A stretch of 64,000 bases of DNA. Origin: WRGT01 sp964450405. Lineage in GTDB: Bacteria > Spirochaetota > UBA4802 > UBA5550. A model generated the notes under the pieces. The model ran no database searches. It was not told the origin of the DNA and saw nothing but the letters and a program-made list of their open reading frames with translations. This document shows, in pieces, positions 36,487-46,019 of the stretch (its first letter is position 1; the number at the start of each line of letters is the position of its first letter). Where the stretch lies: positions 1-64,000 of the forward strand of contig CAYVCQ010000021.1 of NCBI GenBank assembly GCA_964450405.1, read 5' to 3'. A program made the position numbers and the translations under genes.

Positions 36487-37707
36487 ATGATTACAGTTGA
36501 TAAAGCACTTGAAGTAATCCTTGCAAATATTTCAGTAAATAATCAATCCGAAGAAACGGATATTTTTAACTGCTATGGACGTACAATTTTTAAAGATCTA
36601 TATGCTGAATTTGATGTTCCTTCTCAAAATAATTCTGCCATGGATGGATATGCAGTTATTACAGAAAACATTGTCAATGCTGAAAGAAATAATCCGGTTT
36701 GTTTAAAAATAATCGCTGAAGTGCAGGCCGGTAGTGAATTTGAAGGAGAAAAACTTAAAGATGGAAATGCTATAAGAATAATGACCGGAGCTCCTATCCC
36801 TAATGGCGCAGATAGTGTTATTCAATTTGAAGATACAGAAGAATCGGGTGAAATTGTAAAAATTTTTAGAAATACTTCTATAAGTGAAAACATACGTTTC
36901 GCCGGAGAAGATATCAAAAAGGGTAATTCCGTATTAAAAAGGAGTACCAGAATTGATTCAGCAGAAATCGGTCTTTTATCATCTCTTAATAAAAATAAAG
37001 TATCTGTTTTTAAAAAACCAAAAGTAGCAATTATATCAACAGGCGATGAGTTAGCAGAACCGGGTAAAGACTATACTGGAAATATTATTAATAGTAATGC
37101 CTATGTTCTTTATTCAGAAGTTATAAAATATGGTGGGGATCCATTTTACGCAGGAATAGTAAAGGATAACTATGAAGATGTAAAAAAGAAGTTTTTAGAA
37201 TTAATGAATAACGATATAATAATTTCTTCAGGCGGTGTCTCCATGGGGAGATATGATTTTATCCCTGATGTTCTCAAAGATATAGGAATAGATATTAAAA
37301 TAAAAAAAATACTTATGAAACCGGGAAAACCGGTTATTTTCGGTACCTTTGAAAATAAAGTTTTTTTCGGATTACCCGGTAATCCAGTATCAGTTATGGT
37401 TTCATTTATGCAGTTTGTAAGACCTGCAATTCTTAAAATTGGTGGAAATAATAAAATAAATAAACCACTTGTGAAAGCGATTACTGAAGAGGATATTATT
37501 AAGAAAAAAGGACGAAGGCACTTCATTCGAGGTGTATTTAGAATAGAAAACGGCAAATTTTTTGTAAACACAACCGGTCCTCAAGGTTCAGGAATATTAA
37601 CCTCGATGAGCAGTGCAAATTGTCTGATTATAATTCCTGAAGATATTGAATATGTAAAATCCGGTTCTTACGTAGATATACAACTAACAGAACATAGTGA
37701 GATTTAA
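36487..37707 (+). CDS. moeA: Molybdopterin molybdenumtransferase MoeA
   Basis: 406 residues, normal for MoeA. NNSAMDGYAV near residue 50, MTGAPIPNGADSVIQFEDTE, ISTGDELAEPG near 182, SSGGVSMGRYDFIPDVL near 248 and MKPGKPVIFG / GLPGNPVSVMV near 280-305 are all in place. It inserts molybdate into adenylated molybdopterin made by the MogA-like protein encoded at 23.2 kb. The next gene overlaps its stop by 1 base (TAATG). Confidence 0.95.
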   Translation: MITVDKALEVILANISVNNQSEETDIFNCYGRTIFKDLYAEFDVPSQNNSAMDGYAVITENIVNAERNNPVCLKIIAEVQAGSEFEGEKLKDGNAIRIMTGAPIPNGADSVIQFEDTEESGEIVKIFRNTSISENIRFAGEDIKKGNSVLKRSTRIDSAEIGLLSSLNKNKVSVFKKPKVAIISTGDELAEPGKDYTGNIINSNAYVLYSEVIKYGGDPFYAGIVKDNYEDVKKKFLELMNNDIIISSGGVSMGRYDFIPDVLKDIGIDIKIKKILMKPGKPVIFGTFENKVFFGLPGNPVSVMVSFMQFVRPAILKIGGNNKINKPLVKAITEEDIIKKKGRRHFIRGVFRIENGKFFVNTTGPQGSGILTSMSSANCLIIIPEDIEYVKSGSYVDIQLTEHSEI

Positions 37708-38702
37708 TGAAATCCGTAAAATGTATTCTTCTTTATTCAGGCGGACTTGACAGTCTTTTAACTGGTAAAATTTTAATTGATCTCGGTATCGAGGTTACAG
37801 GTCTTCATTGTATACTACCATACTTTCCCCCGGATATGGATCCTGAACAACTTAAAGAATCAATTAATGCTAAACAAATAGGACTAAAACTTATTCATTA
37901 TAGATGTGGAGAAGAATATATTGCCATGCTGAAAAATCCTCTGCATGGGTACGGTAAACATATAAATCCCTGTATAGATTGTAAGATATTTTTTATAAAG
38001 AAAGCTGAAGAACTTATGTTAGAAACTGGTGCTGATTTTGTAGCAACTGGAGAAGTTGTAGGACAAAGACCAATGTCACAGCATAAAGACACTATGATTC
38101 ATATTGAAAACAGTACTCTAAAAGGTAGATTACTTCGTCCTTTATCAGCTAAACTGCTTACTCCTACTATTCCTGAAATAGAAGGAATGATAGACAGAGA
38201 AAAACTTTATGATATAAGCGGCCGTGGTAGAACCCGCCAGATAGAGTTGGCTAAATCGCTTGGTATAAAGGATTTTGCATCACCTGCAGGCGGTTGCCTC
38301 TTTGCTGATAAGTTTACAGCAGCTAAAATTAAAGATCTATTAAAATATAAACCTGACTTCACTCAGGATGAGCTTTATCTTTTAAAGATCGGAAGACATA
38401 TGAGAATATCACCAACTTTAAAAATTATAGTCTCGAGAAGTGAAATAGATAATTTTGAATTAGAAAAATATGAAATAAATTCAGATTATTTTTTCAAACC
38501 GGAATTCAGTGCACCTTCTGTCTATGTGTGTGGAAAATTAGATGAAGAGAATATAAATAAAATAAATTCAATTATATGCAGGTATGGAAAACCATCGCCA
38601 GATGGTAGTCTGATAAATATTTACAGTCATGGAAATCTCTACAGGAAAATATCCACTGTCGATCCTATAAGCGATAATGAATTGGATAAATTGAGAATCT
38701 GA
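37707..38702 (+). CDS. MnmA-like PP-loop tRNA thiouridylase-family protein
   Basis: 331 residues. The N-terminal PP-loop LLYSGGLDSLLTGKIL binds ATP; INPCIDCK near residue 90 matches the first catalytic Cys region of MnmA, and ASPAGGCLFAD near 193 could supply the second Cys. The GADFVATGEVVGQRPMS block is also MnmA-like. The C-terminal ~120 residues are not MnmA; a small RNA-binding domain of the NFACT type is possible. It may sulfur-modify tRNA, but it could be a paralogue with a different target. It overlaps moeA by one base. Confidence 0.75.
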   Translation: MKSVKCILLYSGGLDSLLTGKILIDLGIEVTGLHCILPYFPPDMDPEQLKESINAKQIGLKLIHYRCGEEYIAMLKNPLHGYGKHINPCIDCKIFFIKKAEELMLETGADFVATGEVVGQRPMSQHKDTMIHIENSTLKGRLLRPLSAKLLTPTIPEIEGMIDREKLYDISGRGRTRQIELAKSLGIKDFASPAGGCLFADKFTAAKIKDLLKYKPDFTQDELYLLKIGRHMRISPTLKIIVSRSEIDNFELEKYEINSDYFFKPEFSAPSVYVCGKLDEENINKINSIICRYGKPSPDGSLINIYSHGNLYRKISTVDPISDNELDKLRI

Positions 38703-38703
38703 T

Positions 38704-39327
38704 ATGCTTATAAACAGGAAAAAAAAAGTTGTCTCTTTCCTTGTTTCTGGAAATGGATCAAATTTTAAAGCAGTGGCTGAAAAAATTATCAGCGGTTATA
38801 TTCCTGCAGAAATCGGTATTGTTATATCAAGCTCACTTGATGCCATGGCATTAAAAAAATCGCAGGATCTGGGAATTAAATCAATAGTTATTGAACCCGG
38901 GAAGTTTAAATCAAAGGAAGAACATGAAGCTGAAATATTAAGGATTCTAAAACAATATAAAACCGACTTAATTGTTGCTGCCGGCTATATGAGGATTTTA
39001 ACTCCCTTATTTATAAAAACTTTTCCAGACAGAATAATTAATATTCATCCATCTTTGCTTCCATCATTTAAAGGGCAAAAGGCTCAACAGCAGGCACTTG
39101 ATCGGGGAGTTAAAGTAACCGGATGTACAACACATTTTGTTGATGAAGGGACAGATACAGGTCCGATAATAATGCAATCTCCTGTTATAATTGAATCTGA
39201 TGATGATATTAAAACACTTTCTGTAAAAATTTTACTGGAAGAACATAAAATATTAACAGAAAGTGTCAAACTCTTCTGTGAAAATAAAATACTAATCAGA
39301 AACAAAATAGTCTTTATAAAAAACTAA
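38704..39327 (+). CDS. purN: Phosphoribosylglycinamide formyltransferase (PurN)
   Basis: 207 residues, normal for PurN. LVSGNGSNFKAVAEKI near the start, GYMRILTPLFI, the catalytic INIHPSLLPSFKG near residue 117, and THFVDEGTDTGPIIMQ near 145 identify it. It transfers formyl from formyl-THF to GAR in purine synthesis. The start is 1 base after the PP-loop gene's stop. It ends abutting the convergent lipoprotein gene at 39328. Confidence 0.95.
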   Translation: MLINRKKKVVSFLVSGNGSNFKAVAEKIISGYIPAEIGIVISSSLDAMALKKSQDLGIKSIVIEPGKFKSKEEHEAEILRILKQYKTDLIVAAGYMRILTPLFIKTFPDRIINIHPSLLPSFKGQKAQQQALDRGVKVTGCTTHFVDEGTDTGPIIMQSPVIIESDDDIKTLSVKILLEEHKILTESVKLFCENKILIRNKIVFIKN

Positions 39328-39732
39328 TTATTTTTTTTCAAATTTCTCTTTTAAACCCTGATCTTTTATTTGAAAATAAATTTCAATACCATTTTCAATT
39401 TTCTTTTCAGATACAACTGTTCCATTTTTTAGTGGTTTATCAAATTCTGCATTAATTTTTGTTATATCAGTGAAACGGCTTTCATTAAGCATTCTTACTT
39501 TTACAATATCCTGTAGAATTTGATGTTTAGCTTTTTCTTTAGCTTTATCTAAACTTTCTGATGTAACCTTAACAGTATATGTGTCTAAATCACTCCAACC
39601 AGTACTAATTTGTTTATTTTTATTGTTATTTTCAATTTTTGCTTCAGGTTTGACTATATCTTTTTTTATCTCTTTCTTTGCGCAGCCTGAGAAAGCTAAT
39701 AAAATTATCAGAAAATAGATACTAAATTTCAT
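39328..39732 (-). CDS. Small lipoprotein with LPP20-like core
   Basis: 134 residues. Signal peptide MKFSIYFLIILLAFSGC ends in the lipobox FSGC. After a Lys/Asn-rich linker, the C-terminal ~85 residues (SLDKAKEKAKHQILQDIVKV, ending in EIYFQIKDQGLKEKFEKK) resemble the lipoprotein gene at 40542, which ends in EIIYEVKAKGLKKKV. Paralogy by eye, no function known. Stop codon abuts purN's end. Confidence 0.65.
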   Translation of the reverse strand: MKFSIYFLIILLAFSGCAKKEIKKDIVKPEAKIENNNKNKQISTGWSDLDTYTVKVTSESLDKAKEKAKHQILQDIVKVRMLNESRFTDITKINAEFDKPLKNGTVVSEKKIENGIEIYFQIKDQGLKEKFEKK

Positions 39733-39830
39733 ACTGTACCATCCTTTTTTTTATAGATTTATTTATAGTAATTATTATAGTGAACTAATTCAATAAACAA
39801 TTTTAAATTTCCAGGAGTAATTAAAAACTT

Positions 39831-40358
39831 ATGCAAATACTAATAACTTTTATAATTTTTTCAATCCTTTGTTTAATTATAACATATTATTTTAATCTAT
39901 TTATCTCTCAGAGTGTTTATACAAGAAGTGAATTAAGCAATATTCTACCACAACTTGGAAATATGATTAATACAATTTATAATAAATATTCGATGTTTTA
40001 CCTTACAGTATTTTATATAATTTCAGGTTTTATTGGAATCTTGATACTAAGCATCTTTCAAAACTGGATTATTAACTCGGCACTACTTCCTGTAATTCTA
40101 TACTATTCATGCCCTCGTATTGCTATTTATTTTGAACAGACAAGGGTTACTATTTCTGAAAATTATAAAGATATTGCCGAAGCGCTTTTTGCAAAATATT
40201 ATCACTATATTTTAGCAGGCTTTTTTTCCGGGTATGCGACAAAACTTATCAGCAATTGGATAAATGCAGGAATTGTTGATTTTTACTGGTTTATTATAAA
40301 TTGCATCATAATTATGGCGCTCACAGTACTTACATTAAGAAATGATATTTTTGAATAA
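39831..40358 (+). CDS. Multi-pass membrane protein of unknown function
   Basis: 175 residues with about four hydrophobic segments: ITFIIFSILCLIITYYF at the start, FIGILILSIFQNWI near 65, a central pair near 80-130, and a final segment ending in IIIMALTVLTL. No charged catalytic motif is visible. It lies between two small LPP20-like lipoproteins, the second in the same direction after a 183-base gap with its own promoter. Confidence 0.6.
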   Translation: MQILITFIIFSILCLIITYYFNLFISQSVYTRSELSNILPQLGNMINTIYNKYSMFYLTVFYIISGFIGILILSIFQNWIINSALLPVILYYSCPRIAIYFEQTRVTISENYKDIAEALFAKYYHYILAGFFSGYATKLISNWINAGIVDFYWFIINCIIIMALTVLTLRNDIFE

Positions 40359-40436
40359 AAAGAAATATTATCTATACAAAGTTTTAAATTGTGTTTATAT
40401 AAGAGGCATATTGAAAAAAATTGTGTTAATTTTATG

Positions 40437-40465
40437 TTGACTTAGATGAAAATAATTATTATTGT
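40437..40465 (+). promoter_or_regulatory. Strong sigma70-type promoter for the 40542 lipoprotein
   Basis: TTGACT (40437-40442), 17 bases, TATTGT (40460-40465). A strong AGGAGG SD follows about 11 bases before the ATG, so high expression is likely. Confidence 0.65.
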
Positions 40466-40541
40466 ATCGGCATCTTTAACTCATGAAAATTATATACATG
40501 AGTAATAAAATTTTTTTAACATTTACTAGGAGGTTCTTCGT

Positions 40542-40997
40542 ATGAAGAAGTTATTCGCAATGGCTCTCGTTCTATCAATGGGTTTAGTTTTTACTTTCAC
40601 ATCATGTGGTGGCGGAAAGATAGGTGGAAATGTTCAGGGAGAGTCATTTAAAAATGAGAGTTGGGTTGATGAGAATACCTACAGACTTGCTTCTGCTGGA
40701 GTTGCAAATACTAAGCTTAAAAACAAAGTAGCAAGAAGAGAGAGTGCAAAAAGAGCAGCTATCCTTAATGCACAGTATCAGGTTCTTGAAAAATTTAAAG
40801 GTTCCAAAATTGAAGGAGCAGCTGGTATGTCAGATTTCGAAAATACCGGTATAGCTATCGCTCAGGAAATTCAGGGAACAGTTAAAGGCGGATCAGTTGT
40901 ACAAGCTACTTATGATGAAGAAGATAACTGTGAAATAATTTATGAAGTGAAAGCAAAAGGTCTTAAGAAAAAAGTTGCTGCAGCAGATTGGCAGTAA
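40542..40997 (+). CDS. Abundant-type LPP20-like lipoprotein
   Basis: 151 residues. The signal peptide ends in TFTSCGGGK, so Cys is lipidated and three Gly follow. The body (ESAKRAAILNAQYQVLEKFK, then TVKGGSVVQATYDEEDNCEI, ending in YEVKAKGLKKKV) fits the LPP20-like fold. A near-consensus promoter, a strong SD and a stable terminator on the 3' side suggest a well-expressed structural envelope lipoprotein. The 61406 lipoprotein shares the SCGGGK start. Confidence 0.75.
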   Translation: MKKLFAMALVLSMGLVFTFTSCGGGKIGGNVQGESFKNESWVDENTYRLASAGVANTKLKNKVARRESAKRAAILNAQYQVLEKFKGSKIEGAAGMSDFENTGIAIAQEIQGTVKGGSVVQATYDEEDNCEIIYEVKAKGLKKKVAAADWQ

Positions 40998-41020
40998 ATT
41001 GTTTCTTGTATAAATGAGTT

Positions 41021-41050
41021 TAAAAAAGCTGTCTTAGGACAGCTTTTTTA
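41021..41050 (+). terminator. Terminator of the 40542 lipoprotein gene
   Basis: A perfect 13-bp stem (TAAAAAAGCTGTC, 41021-41033, with 41038-41050), loop TTAG, and six T in the 3' arm. Confidence 0.9.
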
Positions 41051-41056
41051 TTCACA

Positions 41057-41085
41057 AAAAAAGAGATCTAATAGATCTCTTTTTT
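41057..41085. terminator. Terminator of the 5S rRNA gene
   Basis: A perfect 13-bp stem (AAAAAAGAGATCT, 41057-41069, with 41073-41085), loop AAT. On the minus strand it directly follows the 5S 3' end. It is separate from the lipoprotein terminator next to it. Confidence 0.9.
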
Positions 41086-41098
41086 ATATATATATTAA

Positions 41099-41215
<117 letters not shown>

Positions 41216-41315
41216 AAATTTGCTTTATGTGTTTAGTACATAAATTGTTATGTCTCTTTGCGTCAAGAAAAATAAAAATAATAAATAATTTTTTTAATTT
41301 TTTGTAATTTAATCA

Positions 41316-41337
41316 TCCGCCGCTTAGTCACGGCGGA
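41316..41337. repeat. GC-rich hairpin after gyrA
   Basis: TCCGCCG (41316-41322) pairs with CGGCGGA (41331-41337) around CTTAGTCA. It lies between gyrA and the 5S gene. The T-run on the minus strand is weak, so it may be a terminator or processing site. Confidence 0.6.
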
Positions 41338-41358
41338 GTTATCAAATAGAGAATTCTT

Positions 41359-43818
41359 CTACTCTCCGGATTCAGAAATTACAGCAATATCCGAAACAAG
41401 ATCTGTATCATTCAACTCAAGGAGTTTGATACCCACAGTAGCTCTACCTTGAGTTGAAATATCCTTTGCAAGAAGTCTTATCGTCATACCTGATAAGGAT
41501 GCTATGATAATCTCATCACTATCCTGCACAGAACGTATACCGGAAGCTGAGCCATTCTTATCGGTGATTTTCAGATAAGTCATACCTTTTCCGCCACGGC
41601 CTTTATTAACAAAATTATTATATGCAACCCTCTTACCATATCCTTTATCAGATATCACAAAAAGGGTGGAACCCTCTTTCACTATATCCATTCCGATAAT
41701 ATAATCTTCACCATCAAGTCTCATTCCAATTATACCGGCAGCTGTGCGTCCCATGGATCTCATTTTTTGTAAATTAGTCCGTAAAAGAGAACCATTTTTT
41801 GAGGCAATTACCAAATCACTCTCTTTCTCAACAACCTTAACATCTACTAGTTCATCATCTTTTTTAAGATTTATACAGATTATTCCGCCCTTTTTAGCAT
41901 TTGCGAAATCTTTTATACCGGTCTTTTTTAGTATTCCATACTTTGTTGCAAGACATAGAAAATCATCTGTATCAAAATTCTTAATCGCACATATGGCTGT
42001 TATATTTTCACCTTGAGCGAGGTTTATTAAACCTCTTAGAGATTTACCTCTGCTGGTTTTTGTTGCCGGCGGAATTTCATAAGTCTTAAGAGCGAAAATC
42101 TTTCCTTTATTTGAGAAAAGAAATATTGTATCGTGATTTGTTGCAACGGTCATCATCTTAACAAAATCTTCTCTCTTAGATGACATTCCTATGACGCCCT
42201 TTCCACCTCTGCCCTGCTTTTTAAAGGTGTCAATATGCATCCTTCGTATAAATGCATCATTAGTAATCGAAACCACTACACTTTCATCAGCAATAAGATC
42301 TTCAATATCAAAATCCGTTGAAGATTCACCACCGAGTACAATCTCAGTTCTTCTTTTATCACTATACTTTTCTTTAACTTCTGCAAGTTCTGTTTTAATC
42401 AGATTATTGATTTTCACTTCACTTTTTAAAATTGCATTAAGTTCAGCAATAAGTTTAATAAGCTCTTTGAGTTCATCTACAATCTTTTTTATTTCAAGGC
42501 TGGTCAATCTTTGGAGTCTCATATCAAGTATTGCTTTAGACTGAATTTCAGAGAGATGAAATCTTTTAATAAGTTTAGCTCCTGCTTCATCGGGAGTTTT
42601 TGATGCTTTGATAATTGCAATTACCTCATCAATATTCTCAAGAGCTATTTTCAATCCTTCTAATATATGAGCCCTTTCTTCGGCTTTTTTCAGATCATAT
42701 TTTGTTCTTCTTACAACAACTTCACGTCTATGAGTAATGTAATATGATAGTACACCTTTAAGATCAAGAACCTTTGGAACTCCATCAACAATAGCGAGCA
42801 TTATTACTCCGAATGATGTTTGAAGAGCTGTATGCTTAAGAAGCTTATTTATAATTACACCGCTGTTTGCGTCTTTTTTCAGACCGATGTAGATTCTCAT
42901 ACCTTTTCTGTCAGATTCGTCCCTAAGCTCTGCTATACCTTCAATTTCCTTTTCGTTAACAAGTTCCGCAATACGGAGAATTAGATTTGCCTTATTAACC
43001 TGGTACGGAATTTCGGTAATAATTATCTCTTCTCTTCCTTTCTTATTTTCTTCTATTTCATACTTGCCTCTGATCACAATACTGCCTCGACCAGTATTAT
43101 AGGCTTTAATTATTCCTTCATTACCCATAATTGATGCACCTGTCGGGAAGTCTGGACCTTTAACATATTTAAGAAGATTTTTTACCGGTGTTTCCGGATT
43201 ATCAATAAGGAATATAGTAGCATCAATAACTTCACCAAGGTTGTGTGGAGGAATTTTTGTAGCCATACCAACGGCAATTCCCTCAGAACCATTTACAAGA
43301 AGATTCGGATAAGCTGCGGGTAGAACTTTTGGTTCTTTTCTTGTATCGTCAAAGTTTGGAGAGTAATCAACAGTCTCTTTATCAATATCTCGAAGTAGTT
43401 CTTCAGCAACCTTATTAAGACGTGCTTCTGTATATCTGTAGGCAGCTGCACGGTCTCCATCAACAGAACCAAAGTTACCCTGACCGTCAATAATTGGAAT
43501 TCTCATGGAAAAATCCTGAGCCATTCTTACCATTGTTTCATATACTGCAGTATCACCGTGCGGGTGATAATTACCAATAACCTCTCCGACAATCTTGGCA
43601 GATTTAACATACGGTCTGTCACTTCTCCATGCCCTTTCATTCATAGCATGAAGGATACGTCTGTGTACAGGTTTAAGACCATCCCTGACATCCGGTAAAG
43701 CTCTCCCTACGATTACACTCATCGCATAATCAAGATAAGCTACATTCATCTGGTCTTCGATTTCTACTTTTACAACACGTGGTATAATTTCTTCGTTATT
43801 ATCTTTTTTTGATGGCAC
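41359..43818 (-). CDS. gyrA: DNA gyrase subunit A
   Basis: 819 residues. GTG start with GGAG 8 bases before it. The N-terminal breakage domain carries VGRALPDVRDGLKPVHRR and the catalytic Tyr in AAAYRYTEARLN. The C-terminal beta-pinwheel shows repeated blades (NKGKIFALKTYEIP, DKGYGKRVAYNNF), and the gyrase-specific GyrA-box-like QGRGGKG is in the KKQGRGGKGVIGM segment near residue 538. It forms A2B2 with GyrB and introduces negative supercoils. It follows gyrB by 44 bases. Confidence 0.97.
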   Translation of the reverse strand: MPSKKDNNEEIIPRVVKVEIEDQMNVAYLDYAMSVIVGRALPDVRDGLKPVHRRILHAMNERAWRSDRPYVKSAKIVGEVIGNYHPHGDTAVYETMVRMAQDFSMRIPIIDGQGNFGSVDGDRAAAYRYTEARLNKVAEELLRDIDKETVDYSPNFDDTRKEPKVLPAAYPNLLVNGSEGIAVGMATKIPPHNLGEVIDATIFLIDNPETPVKNLLKYVKGPDFPTGASIMGNEGIIKAYNTGRGSIVIRGKYEIEENKKGREEIIITEIPYQVNKANLILRIAELVNEKEIEGIAELRDESDRKGMRIYIGLKKDANSGVIINKLLKHTALQTSFGVIMLAIVDGVPKVLDLKGVLSYYITHRREVVVRRTKYDLKKAEERAHILEGLKIALENIDEVIAIIKASKTPDEAGAKLIKRFHLSEIQSKAILDMRLQRLTSLEIKKIVDELKELIKLIAELNAILKSEVKINNLIKTELAEVKEKYSDKRRTEIVLGGESSTDFDIEDLIADESVVVSITNDAFIRRMHIDTFKKQGRGGKGVIGMSSKREDFVKMMTVATNHDTIFLFSNKGKIFALKTYEIPPATKTSRGKSLRGLINLAQGENITAICAIKNFDTDDFLCLATKYGILKKTGIKDFANAKKGGIICINLKKDDELVDVKVVEKESDLVIASKNGSLLRTNLQKMRSMGRTAAGIIGMRLDGEDYIIGMDIVKEGSTLFVISDKGYGKRVAYNNFVNKGRGGKGMTYLKITDKNGSASGIRSVQDSDEIIIASLSGMTIRLLAKDISTQGRATVGIKLLELNDTDLVSDIAVISESGE

Positions 43819-43862
43819 TTCATTTACTCCGGTAAAATTTTAAATTTATCAACTTGTGAATT

Positions 43863-45779
43863 TTACAAATCAAGATTCTGAACTTTATGTGCGTTATCTT
43901 CAATAAATTTTCTTCGTGGTTCAACTGCATCACCCATTAAAACTGAAAAGACCTGTTCAGCTTCAATATCATCATCTATCCTAACCTGAAGCATTATTCG
44001 TTTTTGAGGGTCCATAGTTGTTTCCCATAACTGCTCAGGGTTCATCTCACCAAGACCTTTGTACCTCTGAATTGTATTTTTTTGATCTTTATGTTTTTCA
44101 AGTAATGCATCCTTCTCTGCATCGCTGAAAACATAATGCAGTTCTTTACCTATTTTTATACCGTAGAGAGGAGGTTGTGCAATGTAAAGATATCCGCTTC
44201 TGATAAGTTCAGTCATATATCTGAAAAAGAAGGTAAGAAGTAAAGTTCTAATGTGAGCACCATCAACATCTGCGTCAGTCATAATAACTATTTTATGATA
44301 TCTGGCTTTAGCTACATCAAACTCTTCGTCACCAATTCCTGCACCTACGGCAGTTATGAGAGTTCGAATCTCTTCATTTCCTAAAATTTTATCAATACGG
44401 GATTTTTCAACATTAAGAATTTTTCCTTTAAGCGGAAGTATTGCCTGAAAGTTTCTGTCTCTTCCCTGCTTTGCTGAACCGCCGGCAGAATCTCCCTCAA
44501 CAAGAAATAATTCACATTTTGAGGCATCTCTTTCTGAACAGTCTGAAAGTTTACCTGGGAGATTATCAAACTCGAGAGCACTCTTTCTTCTTGTCAAATC
44601 TCTTGCACGCTTAGCAGCAATTCTTGCTCTGGCACCTAGAATACATTTCTCAATAATCTTTTTTACTTCCTGAGGATTCTCTTCAAAAAATAGTGAGAGA
44701 TTTTCATGAGTAGCAGATTCTACAAGACCTTTAACTTCACTGTTGCCGAGTTTCATTTTTGTCTGTCCCTCAAACTGAGGTTCAGGTATTTTTACACTTA
44801 TTACAGCAACAAGTCCTTCACGCACATCGTCACCGGAAAGTTGAGTTATTGTTTTTTCATATTTTCCTTTTTTTAGATAATCATTAATAACCCGTGTTAA
44901 TGCTGATTTAAATCCAATTAGGTGTGTACCCCCTTCCCGGGTGTTTATATTATTTGCAAATGTATAAACATTTTCATTATATGTATCTATATATTGAATG
45001 GCAACTTCAACATCTATTTTATCTTTTGTTGTGTGAAAGTATATTGGTTTTTTGAAGATGGGAGTTTTGTTTTCATTTAAAAATTGGACAAAAGATACAA
45101 GTCCCCCTTTAAACTGAAAAACATGTTCGGTAGCTTTGGCTGTTTTTTCTTTAGATTCGCGATCATCTTTTAATATAATTTTAATTCCCGCATTTAAAAA
45201 AGCAAGTTCTCTCAATCGCTTTGAGAGCGTATCAAAATTGTATTCCATTGTATCAAAAATTTCATCATCCGGCCAGAAATGTGTTCGAGTACCTCTCGTT
45301 TTCGCATCTCCTATCTTTTTAACATCATGTACCGGTATACCTTTTTTATAGCTCTGAGTATATTTTTTCTCATCGCGGCATACTTCAACAGTCATATTTT
45401 TAGATAATGCATTTACAACCGAAACCCCCACTCCGTGAAGTCCGCCTGATACTTTGTAGGTATCATTGTTGAATTTACCACCTGCATGCAGTTTTGTTAA
45501 AACAATTTCGAGGGCTGATTTTTTATAAACAGGATGAATATCAATTGGTATTCCCCGTCCATTATCTTCCACCTCTATGGAATTATCTTTATGGATCGTT
45601 ACAGATATACTGTCACAAAATCCGGCAAGAGCTTCATCTATTGAGTTATCAACAATTTCATATACCAGGTGATGAAGTCCGTTAACATCTGTTGATCCTA
45701 TATACATCGCCGGTCTCTTTCTTACTGCTTCAAGACCTTCTAAGACCTGAATATTATCCGCATTGTAGCTTTTTGTCAT
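43863..45779 (-). CDS. gyrB: DNA gyrase subunit B
   Basis: 638 residues. GHKL ATPase motifs: EIVDNSIDEALAG and DNGRGIPIDIHP near the start, GGLHGVGVSVVNALS. The TOPRIM domain has LFLVEGDSAGGSAKQGRDR and MTDADVDGAHIRTLLLTF. Its C-terminal YKGLGEMNPEQLWETTMDP is typical. The ATG overlaps the stop of the remB-like gene by one base (TAATG). Confidence 0.97.
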   Translation of the reverse strand: MTKSYNADNIQVLEGLEAVRKRPAMYIGSTDVNGLHHLVYEIVDNSIDEALAGFCDSISVTIHKDNSIEVEDNGRGIPIDIHPVYKKSALEIVLTKLHAGGKFNNDTYKVSGGLHGVGVSVVNALSKNMTVEVCRDEKKYTQSYKKGIPVHDVKKIGDAKTRGTRTHFWPDDEIFDTMEYNFDTLSKRLRELAFLNAGIKIILKDDRESKEKTAKATEHVFQFKGGLVSFVQFLNENKTPIFKKPIYFHTTKDKIDVEVAIQYIDTYNENVYTFANNINTREGGTHLIGFKSALTRVINDYLKKGKYEKTITQLSGDDVREGLVAVISVKIPEPQFEGQTKMKLGNSEVKGLVESATHENLSLFFEENPQEVKKIIEKCILGARARIAAKRARDLTRRKSALEFDNLPGKLSDCSERDASKCELFLVEGDSAGGSAKQGRDRNFQAILPLKGKILNVEKSRIDKILGNEEIRTLITAVGAGIGDEEFDVAKARYHKIVIMTDADVDGAHIRTLLLTFFFRYMTELIRSGYLYIAQPPLYGIKIGKELHYVFSDAEKDALLEKHKDQKNTIQRYKGLGEMNPEQLWETTMDPQKRIMLQVRIDDDIEAEQVFSVLMGDAVEPRRKFIEDNAHKVQNLDL

Positions 45780-46018
45780 TATTTTCTACTCCAAAATAGT
45801 TCGTCGTCTTTTATAGTTATTCTTTTCATTATTGTAAAAGAACTTACTTCTGATGCCACTCTATTATTATTGATATCTAATGATATCATTTTATCATTCT
45901 CGCTAATTTTATCAAGCATCCAGGTATTATCTTCAGATAATTTTAATGTTTCGATATTAAATATTCCAACACATTTATGATCACTAACGAGTACATTATT
46001 TCCAATATGTATAAACAT
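45779..46018 (-). CDS. RemB/YaaB-like protein (DUF370)
   Basis: 79 residues. It begins MFIHIGNNVLVSDHKCVGIF, matching the DUF370 family; B. subtilis RemB (YaaB) starts the same way and also lies between recF and gyrB. The family includes regulators of biofilm matrix genes in Bacillus. The role here is unknown, but the position is the same. It starts 1 base after the dciA-like gene and overlaps gyrB by one base. Confidence 0.78.
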   Translation of the reverse strand: MFIHIGNNVLVSDHKCVGIFNIETLKLSEDNTWMLDKISENDKMISLDINNNRVASEVSSFTIMKRITIKDDELFWSRK

Positions 46019-46019
46019 T

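Noticed and set aside
43770..43785. CACGTG in gyrA as a third parS
   Set aside because: Only the central hexamer matches; the flanking bases do not fit the consensus.
44362..44380. GTTCGAATCTC as a tRNA T-loop
   Set aside because: It lies in coding sequence of gyrB, with no cloverleaf around it.
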